A stretch of DNA of 64,000 bases, taken from contig JAAVLQ010000001.1 in assembly GCA_012103075.1 (NCBI GenBank), forward strand, positions 1,860,001 to 1,924,000, in the 5' to 3' direction. This document shows, piece by piece, positions 18,872-30,662 of this stretch. The stretch comes from Brucella cytisi. GTDB taxonomy: Bacteria; Pseudomonadota; Alphaproteobacteria; Rhizobiales; Rhizobiaceae. The position numbers were made by a program, and so were the translations under genes. Below the pieces are notes generated by a model. It searched no databases and was not told the origin of the DNA. It worked only from the letters and a program-made list of their open reading frames with translations. Every line of letters begins with the position of its first letter. Within the stretch, counting starts at the first letter, position 1.

Positions 18872-19675
18872 TGGTTACCAAAAGCGACCCGGGAACTTGT
18901 CATCAAGGGCGTGAGCCGTACCTTTCCGGGCGTGCATGGCGGCAAGCCGACACTGGCATTGCAGCCGACCGACCTCGTCATCCCGAAAAATGATTTCGTG
19001 ACCGTCCTCGGCCCCTCGGGCTGCGGCAAGTCCACGCTTCTTCGCATCATCGCCGGTCTCGACAGGCCCACCACCGGCAGCGTGATGCTGGAGGGCAATC
19101 CTGTCACCGGACCGGGTGCAGATCGCGGCATGGTGTTCCAGTCCTACACACTGTTTCCTTGGCTCACCATCCGGCAGAATGTCGGCTTCGGGCTTCGTGA
19201 GAAGGGCGTGTCGGAAAAGCAGGCGCGTGAAATCGTGGACAGCTATATCGACAAGGTCGGACTACGCGGCTTTGAAGATCACTGGCCAAAGCAGCTTTCG
19301 GGCGGCATGCAGCAGCGCACAGCGATTGCCCGCGCACTCGCCAACGACCCAAAGATCCTGCTTCTCGACGAGCCGTTCGGCGCGCTCGACAACCAGACCC
19401 GCGGACTGATGCAGGAGCTGCTGCTCGGCATCTGGGAGCGGGAGCACAAGACGGTCATCTTCGTCACCCACGATATTGAAGAAGCCATATTCATGGCAAC
19501 CCGCGTGGTTACGATGACGGCCCGTCCGGGCAAGATCAAATCGATCACACCGGTCGATATCGTGCATCCGCGTACCTACCACGTCAAGGCAAGCCCGGAA
19601 TTCTCCGAACTACGTCTGAAGTTGACCGAAGAAATCCGCAGCGAAGCCATTGCGGCAGCAAAGCAGGCTGCCTGA
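18871..19675 (+). CDS. TauB/SsuB-type ABC transporter ATPase (frame broken once)
   Basis: Walker A GPSGCGKST, Q-loop region FQSYTLFPW, signature LSGGMQQRTAIARAL, Walker B ILLLDEPFGALD and switch His in VTHDIEEA are all present. A frame break near 18890 (one extra G) cuts off the first few residues. It energises the importer and ends the operon; a strong terminator follows. Confidence 0.9.
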
Positions 19676-19711
19676 AAATAGCTGTTTCCCATTGCAGCCG
19701 ACTGACCTATG

Positions 19712-19745
19712 AAAAGACTGCGACGTGATCGCAGTCTTTTCGTTT
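19712..19745 (+). terminator. Strong terminator after the importer operon
   Basis: A perfect 12-bp stem AAAAGACTGCGA / TCGCAGTCTTTT with a 5-base loop, followed by CGTTT. It isolates the importer from the aminotransferase gene. Confidence 0.85.
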
Positions 19746-19761
19746 CAGGACACATCCAATC

Positions 19762-20643
19762 ATGGCCGTTTCAGCAGAAGAACTTGAAAACCGCATCGTC
19801 TATGTCAACGGCGAATATGTCGTCGCCCGCGATGCGCGCATTTCCATCTTTGACCGTGGCTTCCTGTTCGGCGACGGTATTTACGAAGTGACTGCCGTGC
19901 TCGAAGGCAAGCTCATCGACAGCGAGCCGCATATGCGACGCCTGCGCCGCTCGACCGGCGAGATCGGTATTCCGATGCCGATGAACGAAGACGAGATCGT
20001 TGCCATCGAGCGCGAGCTGATCCGCCGCAACAATCTGACTGAAGGTCTGGTCTATCTGCAGGTGACACGCGGCGACGGACGCGACCGTGATTTCGTGCCC
20101 GCGAAAGGCATGAAGCCTTCGGTTGTCCTGTTCACGCAGGAAGCCAATCTGCTCGACAAGCCTGCGCTGAAGACCGGCGCCCGCGTGCTTTCGCTGGGTG
20201 ATCTGCGCTGGAAGCGCCGCGACATCAAGACGGTCTGTCTGCTGCCGCAAGCGCTTGCCAAGGAAATCGCCAAGAACGCCGGTTGCGATGAAGCGTGGAT
20301 GATTGAAGACGGCTATGTAACCGAAGGCGCATCGTCGACCGCCTATATCGTGACCGAAGATGATGTCGTCGTTACACGCCCGAACAGCAATTCCATTCTG
20401 CCCGGCTGCACACGGCTGTCGCTCCTGCAGCTGATCGCCGAGACCGGCATGAAGCTGGAAGAGCGCCTCTTCACCATCGATGAAGCCTATGCGGCGAAGG
20501 AAGCTTTCCTCACCAGTGCTGGCACATTCGTCACACCGATCACCGTCATCGACGAGAAGACCATCGGCGCTGGAACACCCGGTCCAGTTGCCCAGCGCCT
20601 GCGCGAGATCTATCTCGATCACGCCCGCCGCACGGCAATCTGA
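19762..20643 (+). CDS. Class IV PLP aminotransferase, D-amino-acid transaminase type
   Basis: 293 residues, intact. Fold-type IV PLP enzyme: N-terminal YVNGEYVVARDARISIFDRG, FLFGDGIYEV, catalytic Lys in LRWKRRDIKTV, and the phosphate-binding ASSTAYIV region. The fold IV motifs and size match D-alanine transaminases (Dat) more than branched-chain ones, though substrate choice within class IV is not certain from sequence. It is transcribed alone behind a terminator. With alr, dadA and D-aminopeptidase nearby it fits a D-amino-acid theme. Confidence 0.83.
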   Translation: MAVSAEELENRIVYVNGEYVVARDARISIFDRGFLFGDGIYEVTAVLEGKLIDSEPHMRRLRRSTGEIGIPMPMNEDEIVAIERELIRRNNLTEGLVYLQVTRGDGRDRDFVPAKGMKPSVVLFTQEANLLDKPALKTGARVLSLGDLRWKRRDIKTVCLLPQALAKEIAKNAGCDEAWMIEDGYVTEGASSTAYIVTEDDVVVTRPNSNSILPGCTRLSLLQLIAETGMKLEERLFTIDEAYAAKEAFLTSAGTFVTPITVIDEKTIGAGTPGPVAQRLREIYLDHARRTAI

Positions 20644-20740
20644 AAACTGAACTGCCGCACGCCAGTGAAGCGGCTAAGATTTTGGTTATGGCGAGCCGAA
20701 AATGGTGAAGTTTGAGAACCGGAGCGCAGCGTACTTCTGA

Positions 20741-20783
20741 ACATAATCCCGAAAAGTTGCAGACTTTTCGGATAAGATTATGT
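20741..20783. repeat. Palindromic intergenic repeat, copy 4
   Basis: Arms ACATAATC / GATTATGT around CCGAAAAGT / ACTTTTCGG. It has the same CGAAAA / TTTTCG core as the copy at 5391 but different outer arms. It lies between two convergent genes and could serve as a bidirectional transcript end. Confidence 0.7.
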
Positions 20784-20852
20784 GCCTAAACAAGGTACGT
20801 GAGCACCGGAAGCGCAAAACAACGCCATTTGCAGGCCGCCAGAGCCGAAATA

Positions 20853-22053
20853 TCAGCGTTTCTGGTTATAGACGTCGATACAGACAGCCCCCAGCAACAC
20901 GATCCCCTTGATGACCTGCTGATAGTCGATACCGATGCCGAGGATCGACATGCCGTTGTTCATCACGCCCATGATGAGCGCGCCGATCACGGCACCTGTC
21001 ACACGGCCCACACCGCCAGGCGGAAGCACCGCCGATGAAGCAGGCCGCGATCACGTCCAGCTCGAAGCCGATACCGGCCTTGGGCGTTGCCGTGTTAAGG
21101 CGCGCCGCAAAGACCAAGCCAGCAAGCGCCGCCAGCACACCCATATTGACGAAAGCCAGAAATGTCAGCCGTTCGGTCTTCACACCCGAAAGCTTGGCCG
21201 CATGCCGGTTCCCGCCCACCGCATAAATCTGCCGCCCGAGTACGGTCCGATTGGTGAGGAACGCATAGGCCGCAATCAGAACGGCCATAATGATGAGGAC
21301 GTTCGGCAAGCCGCGATGCATTGAAATCAGCAACGACAAATAGGCAATCGCCGAAAAGAACAGGATGTTCTTGATGACGAAAAGGCCAAAAGGCTCGGTT
21401 TCCACTTCATGCGCGATATGACGCTGACGCGATTTGACATTCTGCCAGATCATGAAACCGGCCAGCAGCACGCCGATGATAAGCGATGTCAGATAGACGC
21501 CACCCGTCGTGCCGATGATTTCCGGAATAAAGCCGGACGATAGTTTCTGGAACACGACCGGAAACGGCCCCACCGACTGGCCGCCAAGCACGGCAAGCAT
21601 CAGCCCCTTGAAGACCAGCATGCCCGCCAGCGTGACGATGAAGGACGGGATATTGAAATAGGCGACCCAAAAGCCCTGCATTGCGCCGATAATGCCGCCG
21701 GCCAGCAGGCAGAGAATGGCTGCAATGGGAAACGGCACGCCCCATTTGACCATCATCACAGCGGCAAGCGCACCGATAAAGCCACAGACCGAGCCGACCG
21801 AAAGGTCGATGTGCCCGGTGACGATGATGAGCAGCATACCAAGCGCCATGATGACGATATAGCTGTTCTGCAGAACCAGATTGGTGAGGTTCAGCGGCTT
21901 CATCAGCACACCGCCAGTCACGATCTGGAAAAAGATCATGATCGCAACAAGCGAGATCAGCATGCCGGATTCACGCAGATTGTTCTTGAGATACCGCCCC
22001 ACGCTGCTCGCCGGAGCTTTCGATCCACTGCTTCCGATGATATTCTCGCTCAT
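20853..22053 (-). CDS. gguB: GguB, sugar ABC transporter permease (frame broken once)
   Basis: Long AraH/XylH-type permease of about 400 residues with around ten membrane segments. The conserved [17 protein letters not shown] and [19 protein letters not shown] motifs mark the BPD_transp_2 family. A break near 21019 moves the last 55 residues ([20 protein letters not shown] onward, ending DVYNQKR) to another frame. It is paired with GguA (4-base ATGA overlap) and ChvE as a multiple-sugar importer. Confidence 0.9.
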
Positions 22054-23650
22054 GGCCGTTTTCCCTTGTTCTGCATGATGGCGCGCATGATGTTCTCCTG
22101 CGTTGCTTCCTCGCCAGCGACTTCGCCGACAAAGGCTCCTTCATGCATGACGACGATGCGGTCGCAGATGCCGATCAGCTCCGGCATTTCCGAAGAAATG
22201 ACGACCACGCCCCTTGCCGCTATCCGCCAGTGAATTGATAATTGTGTAGATGTCATATTTCGCGCCGACATCGATGCCGCGCGTCGGTTCATCGAGGATC
22301 AGCACGTCGGGCCCGGTGAAGAGCCACTTCTTCGACAGCACCACCTTCTGCTGGTTGCCGCCCGAAAGCGTGCCCGTCTCCTGATAGACATTGTGACAGC
22401 GAATGCTCATCTGTTCGCGATAGGAATTCGCGATCTTCATTTCGCGAATATCGTCGATGATGCCTTTCGGGCTGACGCCGCGTAAATGCGCAAGCGAGAT
22501 GTTGCGCGAAATATTTTCGCCTAAGACCGGGGCCGAGCTTCTTGCGATCCTCGGTCACATAGGCGAGCCCCGCCTTGATGGCCCGCGCTACAGTGGAAAT
22601 ATCGGCATTGTTGCCGTTGATACGCGCCTCGCCGCTGATATTCGTGCCCCATGAACGCCCGAACAGGCTCATGGCGAATTCTGTGCGTCCCGCCCCCATC
22701 AATCCGGCAATACCGACGATTTCACCTGCCCTCACCTTAAACGACACATTCTTGACCGAGTGCCGTTCCGGATGCAGCGGGTGATGCACCGACCAGTTGT
22801 CGACTTCGAAAATCACCTCACCGATCTTCGGATCGCGCTTCGGGTAGCGGCTTTCCAGATCGCGGTCGACCATCTTGCGGATAATATCGTCTTCCTCGAC
22901 CTCGCCCGCATTGCAGTCGAGCGTGGCCACTGCCTTGCCATCGCGCAGCACCGTGATCTTGTCGGCAACTTCGCGGATTTCATTGAGCTTGTGCGAAATG
23001 AGGATCGAGGTGATGCCTTGAGCACACGAAAACTCACGCAGAAGCGCCAGCAATGCCGCGCTGTCCGTCTCGTTGAGGCTTGCGGTCGGTTCGTCGAGGA
23101 TCAGAAGCCGCACGCGCTTCGACAATGCCTTGGCAATTTCGACAAGCTGCTGCTTGCCGACACCAATATCGGTGACGAGCGTATCGGGCGATTCCGACAG
23201 GCCAACCTTCTGCAAAAGCTCGCGAGTGCGCTTGTGCACCGTGCTGCGGTCGATGACCCCGTAACTTGCCGGTGGATTGACGAGGAAAATGTTCTCGGCA
23301 ATCGTCATGAGCGGTATGAGCGCCAGCTCCTGATGGATGATGACAATGCCAAGCGCTTCGGAATCGTTGATGTCGCGAAACTGTCGCTCTTCTCCGTCGA
23401 AGAAGATCGACCCCTCGTAGCTGCCATGCGGGTAAACGCCCGACAGCACCTTCATCAAGGTCGACTTGCCTGCTCCGTTCTCGCCGACAAAGGCATGAAT
23501 CTCACCCGGCATGACCGTGAAATTGACATCGCTCAGCGCTTTGACGACGCCGAAAGACTTGCTGATGCCGCGCATTTCCAGAAGCGGCTTGCCGGCGATT
23601 TCCGGCTTACCGTCAGGCTGCTCGCGCAGGACAGGATTGGCTACATTCAT
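22050..23650 (-). CDS. gguA: GguA, sugar ABC transporter ATPase with two nucleotide-binding domains (frame broken twice)
   Basis: Tandem ATPase of the AraG/MglA type. The first domain has Walker [17 protein letters not shown] and Walker [12 protein letters not shown]. The second starts at [20 protein letters not shown] (degenerate P-loop) and has [15 protein letters not shown] and [19 protein letters not shown]. Frame breaks are near 22520 (one extra C) and 22212 (one extra G). The stop overlaps the gguB start (ATGA). It is separated from chvE by 154 bases holding a strong hairpin. Confidence 0.92.
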
Positions 23651-23723
23651 CGCTCGCTCCCATTACAAATCTGCTTTGCCATTGCCCTCAACAGAAAGAC
23701 AACGCTGTCAATCGCCGAGCCTA

Positions 23724-23743
23724 CCCCAGCCGAAAGGCTGGGG
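23724..23743 (-). promoter_or_regulatory. Strong hairpin between chvE and gguA
   Basis: CCCCAGCC pairs perfectly with GGCTGGGG around a 4-base loop, with no T run on the transcribed strand. Between a binding-protein gene and its ATPase gene, such a structure usually protects the upstream mRNA end. Confidence 0.6.
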
Positions 23744-23804
23744 ATTTGGGGCAAAGGCACGCAGAAAGGTTACGGGCATATCCTCCGATACGCCCGAAAC
23801 CGCA

Positions 23805-24869
23805 TTACTGGATCTGGTCTTCCTTGTAGTAACCGCTATCGACCAGAACCTGCTTCCAGTTCGACTTGTCGACGATCACCGGCTTGAGCAGATAGGACGG
23901 CACGACCTTGACGCCATTGTCATAAGTCTTGGTGTCGTTGACTTCCGGCTCCTTGCCGGTCATCAGCGCATCGACCATGTCAACCGTGACCTTGGCGAGC
24001 TCACGCGTATCCTTGAAGATGGTCGAATTCTGTTCGCCAGCGAGGATCGACTTCACCGAAGGCACTTCCGCATCCTGACCCGAAACAATCGGCATTGGCA
24101 TGTCACCGCTGCCATAGCCTACACCCTTGAGGGACGACAGGATACCGATGGAGATGCCGTCATAAGGCGACAGGACCGCGTCGAGCTTCTTGTCGGAATA
24201 ATAGGCCGAAAGGATGGAATCCATACGGGCCTGAGCGGTTGCACCATCCCAGCGCAGCGTTGCGACCTTGTCCATGCCGGTCTGGCCGCTGCCGATGACT
24301 ACCTTGCCGCTATCGATATAAGGCTGCAGAACGGACATCGCGCCGTTGTAGAAGAAGTAGGCGTTGTTATCGTCGGGCGAACCGCCGAAAAGCTCGACAT
24401 TGAACGGACCCGGCTTGTTCTTCAGGTCAAGAGCCGTTTCGATAGACTGGGCCTGAAGCACGCCAACCACGAAATTGTCGAAGGTCGCATAATAATCGAC
24501 ATTCGGCGTATCGCGGATGAGGCGGTCATAGGCGATAACCTTGATGCCCGCATCGTGTGCCTTGGCCAGAACATCGGAAAGCGTCGTGCCGTCGATGGAT
24601 GCAACGACGAGAACCTTGGCGCCCTTGGTCACCATGTTTTCGATCTGCGCCAGCTGGTTAGGTACGTCGTCTTCAGCATACTGAAGATCGGTCTGGTAGC
24701 CGCGTTCTTTCAGCACCTTGACCATGTTGTCGCCATCGGCAATCCAGCGTGCCGAAGACTTCGTGGGCATGGCGACGGCGACAAGACCCTTGTCTTCCGC
24801 ATGCGCCAGACCGCTAAAGGCAAGCGCGGCCATCGCGACTGCCAATGTTAGAGATTTCATGCCTGCCAT
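23805..24869 (-). CDS. chvE: ChvE, periplasmic multiple-sugar-binding protein
   Basis: About 354 residues, intact. Signal peptide [20 protein letters not shown] then AED. The mature protein is Peripla_BP_4/ChvE type: [60 protein letters not shown] and [11 protein letters not shown]. In Agrobacterium ChvE binds arabinose, galactose, xylose and related sugars. I start at ATG 24869 (MAGMKS) because GGGAGTGAG is correctly spaced; 24860 is an alternative. It sits among galactonate-pathway genes in the same operon. Confidence 0.93.
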   Translation of the reverse strand: MAGMKSLTLAVAMAALAFSGLAHAEDKGLVAVAMPTKSSARWIADGDNMVKVLKERGYQTDLQYAEDDVPNQLAQIENMVTKGAKVLVVASIDGTTLSDVLAKAHDAGIKVIAYDRLIRDTPNVDYYATFDNFVVGVLQAQSIETALDLKNKPGPFNVELFGGSPDDNNAYFFYNGAMSVLQPYIDSGKVVIGSGQTGMDKVATLRWDGATAQARMDSILSAYYSDKKLDAVLSPYDGISIGILSSLKGVGYGSGDMPMPIVSGQDAEVPSVKSILAGEQNSTIFKDTRELAKVTVDMVDALMTGKEPEVNDTKTYDNGVKVVPSYLLKPVIVDKSNWKQVLVDSGYYKEDQIQ

Positions 24870-24979
24870 TGTCTCACTCCCAAATTGGGACAGGCTTTTC
24901 CGCCTGTCGTTCTCCCAAAATTTCCGCCCCCGCCTTCCGGCCATGCGGAATTCCTCCGGAACAAGTTCTCAAGGGGCCG

Positions 24980-25612
24980 TCAGCCCGCGATCTTGTCCCA
25001 TGCCGCAACCGCGCGCTCAGCGCGTTCGCGAACCTCAGCAACCGTCAATCCGGCCTTGTAAAGACTGGAACCGAGTCCAAAGCAGCTCACTCCCGCTGCC
25101 CGATAAGTTGCAAAATCAGTCTCGGACACACCACCCACAGCGCCGACCGGAACATCCTTCGGCAAGACGGCGGATATCGCCTTGATACCGTCCGCGCCGA
25201 GCACGCTGGCCGGAAAGAATTTCAGCGCCGATGCGCCCGCCCGGATCGCTGAAAAGGCTTCCGTCGGCGTGAAAACGCCGGGCATCGTCACCATGCCGTG
25301 CTGTCCGGCACGACGAATGACATCCGGCTCGACATTGGGGCTGACCAGAAGCCTGCCGCCGACATCGTTGAGACGGTCCACATCTTCGACGCTCAACACG
25401 GTCCCGGCCCCGATCAGCACGCCCGCAGGCGCAAGCTTCGCCGCCTTCTCAATCGAGACGAAAGGCTCCGGCGAATTGAGCGGAATTTCAATCGCCTCGA
25501 AACCCGTCTCGATCAGCGCTCCGACGATTGCTTCCGTTTCTTCCGGGCGAATGCCGCGCAGGATCGCGACCAGCGGATAGCGCAGCTTTGGCCATGCAAT
25601 GCGGTCGCTCAT
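24980..25612 (-). CDS. dgoA: 2-dehydro-3-deoxy-6-phosphogalactonate aldolase
   Basis: 210 residues, intact. Class I KDPG/KDPGal aldolase family: VAILRGIRPEETEAIV, EIPLNSPEPF (proton-transfer glutamate region), IGAGTVLS and LKFFPASVLG (Schiff-base lysine). It cleaves 2-keto-3-deoxy-6-phosphogalactonate to pyruvate and glyceraldehyde-3-phosphate. Its start overlaps the dgoK stop (ATGA), and that pairing supports the galacto rather than gluco assignment. Confidence 0.92.
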   Translation of the reverse strand: MSDRIAWPKLRYPLVAILRGIRPEETEAIVGALIETGFEAIEIPLNSPEPFVSIEKAAKLAPAGVLIGAGTVLSVEDVDRLNDVGGRLLVSPNVEPDVIRRAGQHGMVTMPGVFTPTEAFSAIRAGASALKFFPASVLGADGIKAISAVLPKDVPVGAVGGVSETDFATYRAAGVSCFGLGSSLYKAGLTVAEVRERAERAVAAWDKIAG

Positions 25613-26538
25613 TGCGCAACTCCTCCGAAGGCGTGTTTTGCAGCCATGAACAGACCGTTTCGCACCAGCTCATCGGCTGCAACGCGCCTGACTGTCAGCC
25701 CGGCAATTTCAAGCGCGCTGGCATAGAGCGCACCCATCGTGTCGTCTGAAAGGAGCAGCACTTCTTCGGGTTTGCCATAAAGCATGCGCCCGCCTGCCAC
25801 TTCCAGCCCGATCAACAAGCCCGACAAACGGGCCAGCTGATCGGTCGGCTTTGCGATCATGGACGAGCCAGCCTGCGCGAATGGAAAACAGCGCGTTGGA
25901 AATCAGTGCCCGGTTTTCGAGCGACGCCCTGACGCCCGCAGCGAAAGCCACACCATTCGGATCGACCGCAGCAGCACCTTCCAGCGCACCGGCCAGCACC
26001 GACTTGTCCTTCAAAAGAGCGAACATTTCGCCGGTCATGAAGGTTCGGTAATCGGCAAGGCCACCGTCGGCAATCCGCACCCATTTGGCATGGGTGCCGG
26101 GCATGACGACAACCGCATCATGCGTGCCGCCGTGCACAAGACCGAGCAGTTTTGTCTCCTCGCCACGCATAACATCGGGTGCCGTTTCGTCCCGACGCGC
26201 GACGCCCGGCAACATGATGACGTGACGGCGCGCAGGCACGCGCACCGCAGCCTTCACGATGCCATCCAACCCGGCGGGCAAGCTCATATAGGGCGCTTCG
26301 ATCCAGCCGGTCCGCGAACCGGCCATGCCGCAGATCACCACCGGCAGATCGTCCGACGCGCCGACAGAAGCAAGGTGCCGTTCGAGCGTTGGCTCGAAAC
26401 CGGCTTCCTTTGCCTGCAGCAGACCGTCATCGCCACGGCTTTCGCCCAGCACATTGCCATCGACATCCAGCGTCCAGAGGCGGAACCGGGTGGTGCCCCA
26501 GTCCGCAACTGCCGCAAATGGCTTTTATCGAGAGCCAT
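25609..26538 (-). CDS. dgoK: 2-dehydro-3-deoxygalactonokinase (frame broken twice)
   Basis: DgoK family kinase phosphorylating 2-keto-3-deoxygalactonate. Visible blocks are VADWGTTRFRLWTLD at the N-terminus, VICGMAGSRTGWIEAPYMSL, VMRGEETKLLGLV, VVMPGTHAKWVRI and FMTGEMFALLKDKSVL. Breaks are near 26518 (one T missing, just after the ATG 26538 start) and 25865. The C-terminus ends in the frame overlapping dgoA. Reconstructed length is about 310 residues. Confidence 0.9.
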
Positions 26539-26548
26539 CCGGGGAACC

Positions 26549-28353
26549 TTAGTGGTTATCTCGCGGCAGGCCACGCGTATGCGCGATGTCCTGATACTTG
26601 ACCGCGTTTTCGAGAACTGCACCGGTTTCCATCTGGCCGACAACGGCGCGCTGGATTTCCTGCCATGGTGTCTGGCTTTCCGGATATTTGTAGCCACCGG
26701 CAGCTTCCAGAGCCTTGCGACGCTCCGCCAGTTCTTCGTCAGAGATCAGAATGTCAGCGCTGCCGCGACCAAGATCGATACGCACGCGGTCACCGGTCCT
26801 CAGAATAGCAAGACCGCCGCCAGCAGCAGCTTCCGGGGAGGCATTGAGGATCGACGGCGAACCCGACGTGCCCGACTGGCGACCGTCGCCGATGCATGGC
26901 AGTGAGCTGATACCCTTTTTCAGAAGGTAATTCGGCGCGCGCATGTTGACGACTTCCGCCGCACCGGATAACCGATGGGGCCAGCGCCACGCATGAACAA
27001 CACCGTATTCTCGTCGATTTCCAGTGCCGGATCGTCAATGCGGTGATGATAATCTTCCGGCCCATCGAATACGACCGCCTTACCCTCGAATGCATTCGGG
27101 TCCTTGTCGTCAGACAGATAGCGATTGCGGAACTCGTCCGAAATCACGCTGAGCTTCATGATCGCCGACGAAAACAGATTGCCGCGCAGCACGCGGAATC
27201 CGGCATGCTTCTTCAGCGGCTGATCGTAGGTCTTGATGACATTGCCGTCTTCGATGATCGCGTTCTTGCAATTCTCGCCGATGGTCTTGCCATTGACGGT
27301 CAGCGCATCTTCATTGATGAGGCCCTGCCCCATCAGCTGATTGACGACGGCCGGTACGCCACCCGCATGGTAGTAATCTTCGCCAAGATATTCACCGGCA
27401 GGCTGCAGATTGACCAGAAGCGGAATTTCCTCGCCATATTTCTGCCAGTCATCGACCGTCAGCTCCACGCCGACATGACGGGCCAGAGCGTTCAGATGGA
27501 TCGGCGCATTGGTCGAACCGCCGATAGCGGAATTGACGCGGATGGCATTGACGAAGGCATCCTTGGTCAGAATGTCCGACGGCTTCAAATCCTCATGCAC
27601 CATTTCAACGATGCGGCGTCCCGATAGATAAGAAACTTCCTGACGGTCGCGATAAGGCGCCGGAATGGCGGCGGAGCCCGGAAGCTGCATGCCGAGCGCT
27701 TCGGCGAGCGAATTCATCGTTGTGGCCGTGCCCATCGTGTTGCAATAGCCGGTCGATGGAGCCGAGGAAGCAACCAGCTTGACGAAGCCCTGATAGTCGA
27801 TTTCGCCCTTGGCAAGCAGCTCGCGCGCCTTCCAGACGATGGTGCCGGAACCTGTGCGTTCGCCACGGAACCAGCCATTGAGCATCGGACCCACCGACAG
27901 CGCAATCGCCGGAATATTGACGGTTGCAGCTGCCATCAGGCAGGCAGGCGTGGTCTTGTCACAGCCGATTGTCAGCACGACACCATCAAGCGGATAGCCA
28001 TAAAGCACTTCCACGAGGCCAAGATAGGCAAGGTTGCGGTCCAGACCTGCGGTCGGGCGCTTGCCGGTTTCCTGAATAGGATGAACCGGAAATTCAATGA
28101 CAATGCCGCCCGCCTCGCGAACACCTTCGCGCACGCGCTTGGCCAGCTCCAGATGATGACGGTTGCAAGGTGAGAGGTCGGAGCCCGTCTGCGCAATGCC
28201 GATGATCGGACGACCGGACTGCAGCTCTTCCCCGCTCAGGCCATAATTCATGTAGCGCTCCAGATAGAGCGCCGTCATATCGACATTATCAGGATTGTCG
28301 AACCGGGCGCGCGAGCGGAGCTTTGGCGTTTTCGGAGAGACGGGCTTGTTCAT
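26549..28353 (-). CDS. IlvD/Edd-family sugar-acid dehydratase (galactonate/arabinonate type), frame broken once
   Basis: About 601 residues. Iron-sulfur dehydratase: [65 protein letters not shown] and [20 protein letters not shown]. The cluster cysteines are present. It removes water from a sugar acid to give a 2-keto-3-deoxy acid. Between a sugar dehydrogenase and DgoK/DgoA it most likely acts on D-galactonate, and perhaps L-arabinonate or D-fuconate. A break near 26965 moves the last 130 residues. It should not be called ilvD without testing. Confidence 0.88.
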
Positions 28354-28401
28354 TTCATTGTCCTGCGTGGGTGAGAGGCCGCGTTACGACAACCTCGATT
28401 C

Positions 28402-29338
<937 letters not shown>

Positions 29339-29339
29339 T

Positions 29340-30332
29340 TCAGAGCGCCTTCACGACAAGGTTTTCGGCTGCTGCCTGAGCCAGCCTGTTGACCAGCGGA
29401 TAACGGAACGGCTTGGCGGAAATCTCGAACTGGTCGCCAGCTTCCGTCTTTACGTCCTCCGAAAACGACAAGGTTGCCGTGCCAAAGAAATGAACATGAA
29501 TGACGCCCGGACGGCGGAACAGCTCATATTTGAAATGATGGTGTTCCAGATTGGCGATCGTGTGCGACATGTTCGCTTCGCCAGAAAGGAACGGCTTTTC
29601 AAAGATCACCTGATCGCCGCGACGAATGCGCGAAACGCCCTCCACATGGTCAGGCAACGCCCCCACATATAGCTCCGGCCCCAACGCGGCCTGACGCAGT
29701 TTGGAATGGGCAAGCCAGAGATAGTTCTGCTTCTCGGTCACATGGTCGGAAAATTCGTTGGCAAGGCAGAAGCCAAGCCGGAACGGCGTACCATCCGGGC
29801 CAATCAGGTAGATGCCTGCCAGCTCCGGCTCTTCGCCACCATCCTCGGCAAAGGAAGGCGAAACCAGTTCGCCGCCGGTTGCCACCAGCGCCGAACCGTC
29901 ACCCTTGTAGAACCATTCCGGCTGCACGCCGGTTTCGCCCGGCTTCGGTTTGCCGCCTTCGACACCCATCAGGAACATGCGCATGGAGTCGGTCGGCTTT
30001 TCGGCAGCCTGTGCTGCCTTGTGCATCTTGTCGCGACCGTCGGCGGAGCCAAGATGTGTGAGGCCCGTGCCGGCAACAATCAGATGTGCTGGGTCGGAAT
30101 GGGTAATCGGCAGGCCGACGCGGCCCGCAGCCAGAGCGGCGTCAATATCGACCGCATCGCCCTTACCGCTGCGTACGACTTGTTCCTCAAGGCTGATACC
30201 CGCTGCAATGGCTGCCGAGGCTAGCTCATAGGTCGTTGCTACGCCCTTGACGACATGTGCCGCTCCCTCCTCGCTGCAGGCAGCCACACGCATTTCTCCG
30301 CTTTCATCGCGGAACTGGACCAGACGCAACAT
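29340..30332 (-). CDS. gguC: GguC, FAH-family (AraD1-like) protein
   Basis: 331 residues from ATG 30332, chosen because GGAGG sits seven bases upstream; in-frame ATGs further up to 30404 lack one. Fumarylacetoacetate-hydrolase-fold protein: VAGTGLTHLGSADGRDKMH, PEWFYKGDGSALVATGGELV, GFCLANEFSDHVTEKQNYLW and VIHVHFFGTATLSF. In Agrobacterium gguC lies with chvE-gguAB. Related proteins act as 2-keto-3-deoxy-sugar-acid dehydratases (AraD1), which would serve an arabinose branch. First gene of the leftward operon. Confidence 0.88.
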   Translation of the reverse strand: MLRLVQFRDESGEMRVAACSEEGAAHVVKGVATTYELASAAIAAGISLEEQVVRSGKGDAVDIDAALAAGRVGLPITHSDPAHLIVAGTGLTHLGSADGRDKMHKAAQAAEKPTDSMRMFLMGVEGGKPKPGETGVQPEWFYKGDGSALVATGGELVSPSFAEDGGEEPELAGIYLIGPDGTPFRLGFCLANEFSDHVTEKQNYLWLAHSKLRQAALGPELYVGALPDHVEGVSRIRRGDQVIFEKPFLSGEANMSHTIANLEHHHFKYELFRRPGVIHVHFFGTATLSFSEDVKTEAGDQFEISAKPFRYPLVNRLAQAAAENLVVKAL

Positions 30333-30662
30333 TAAACCTCCCATTTTCCGCATACCCGTTGCGGAATTCACCCCGACCGCTTGAGGAACGCCATAAGGCA
30401 TCAATTTGCGGTTCGTGTTATTAATATGACTATTTTGCTGTAACCCGCTTTGTCAAGCAAGCAGACGCCCCCGCCGGGGCAGTTCGCCAACCCTTGCCCC
30501 CTGCACGAATACAAGCCTTTGTTTTATATTTGTAAAATAGCAATATTGCGCGTTTGTCGCACCGGCATTTTATTGGGAAACGTCGAAAGGCGCTTGCCAT
30601 AAAGTAATATTATATGCTTCATAAATGCGAAGGCCGGGAGGGCCTTATTGGGAGGAACCATC
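30333..30662. promoter_or_regulatory. Divergent promoter region between the gguC operon and the ytf operon
   Basis: 330 bases, AT-rich compared with its surroundings. Two AT-rich blocks containing ATTAATATGAC (about 30420) and TAATATTATATGC (about 30606) flank it, one near each start. They could be binding sites for the GntR protein encoded at 35266. I see no perfect long palindrome, and no gene here. Confidence 0.4.

Noticed and set aside
26549..28353. Dihydroxy-acid dehydratase IlvD of branched-chain amino-acid synthesis
   Set aside because: Family match is right, but the operon context (sugar dehydrogenase, DgoK, DgoA, ChvE) points to a sugar-acid dehydratase.
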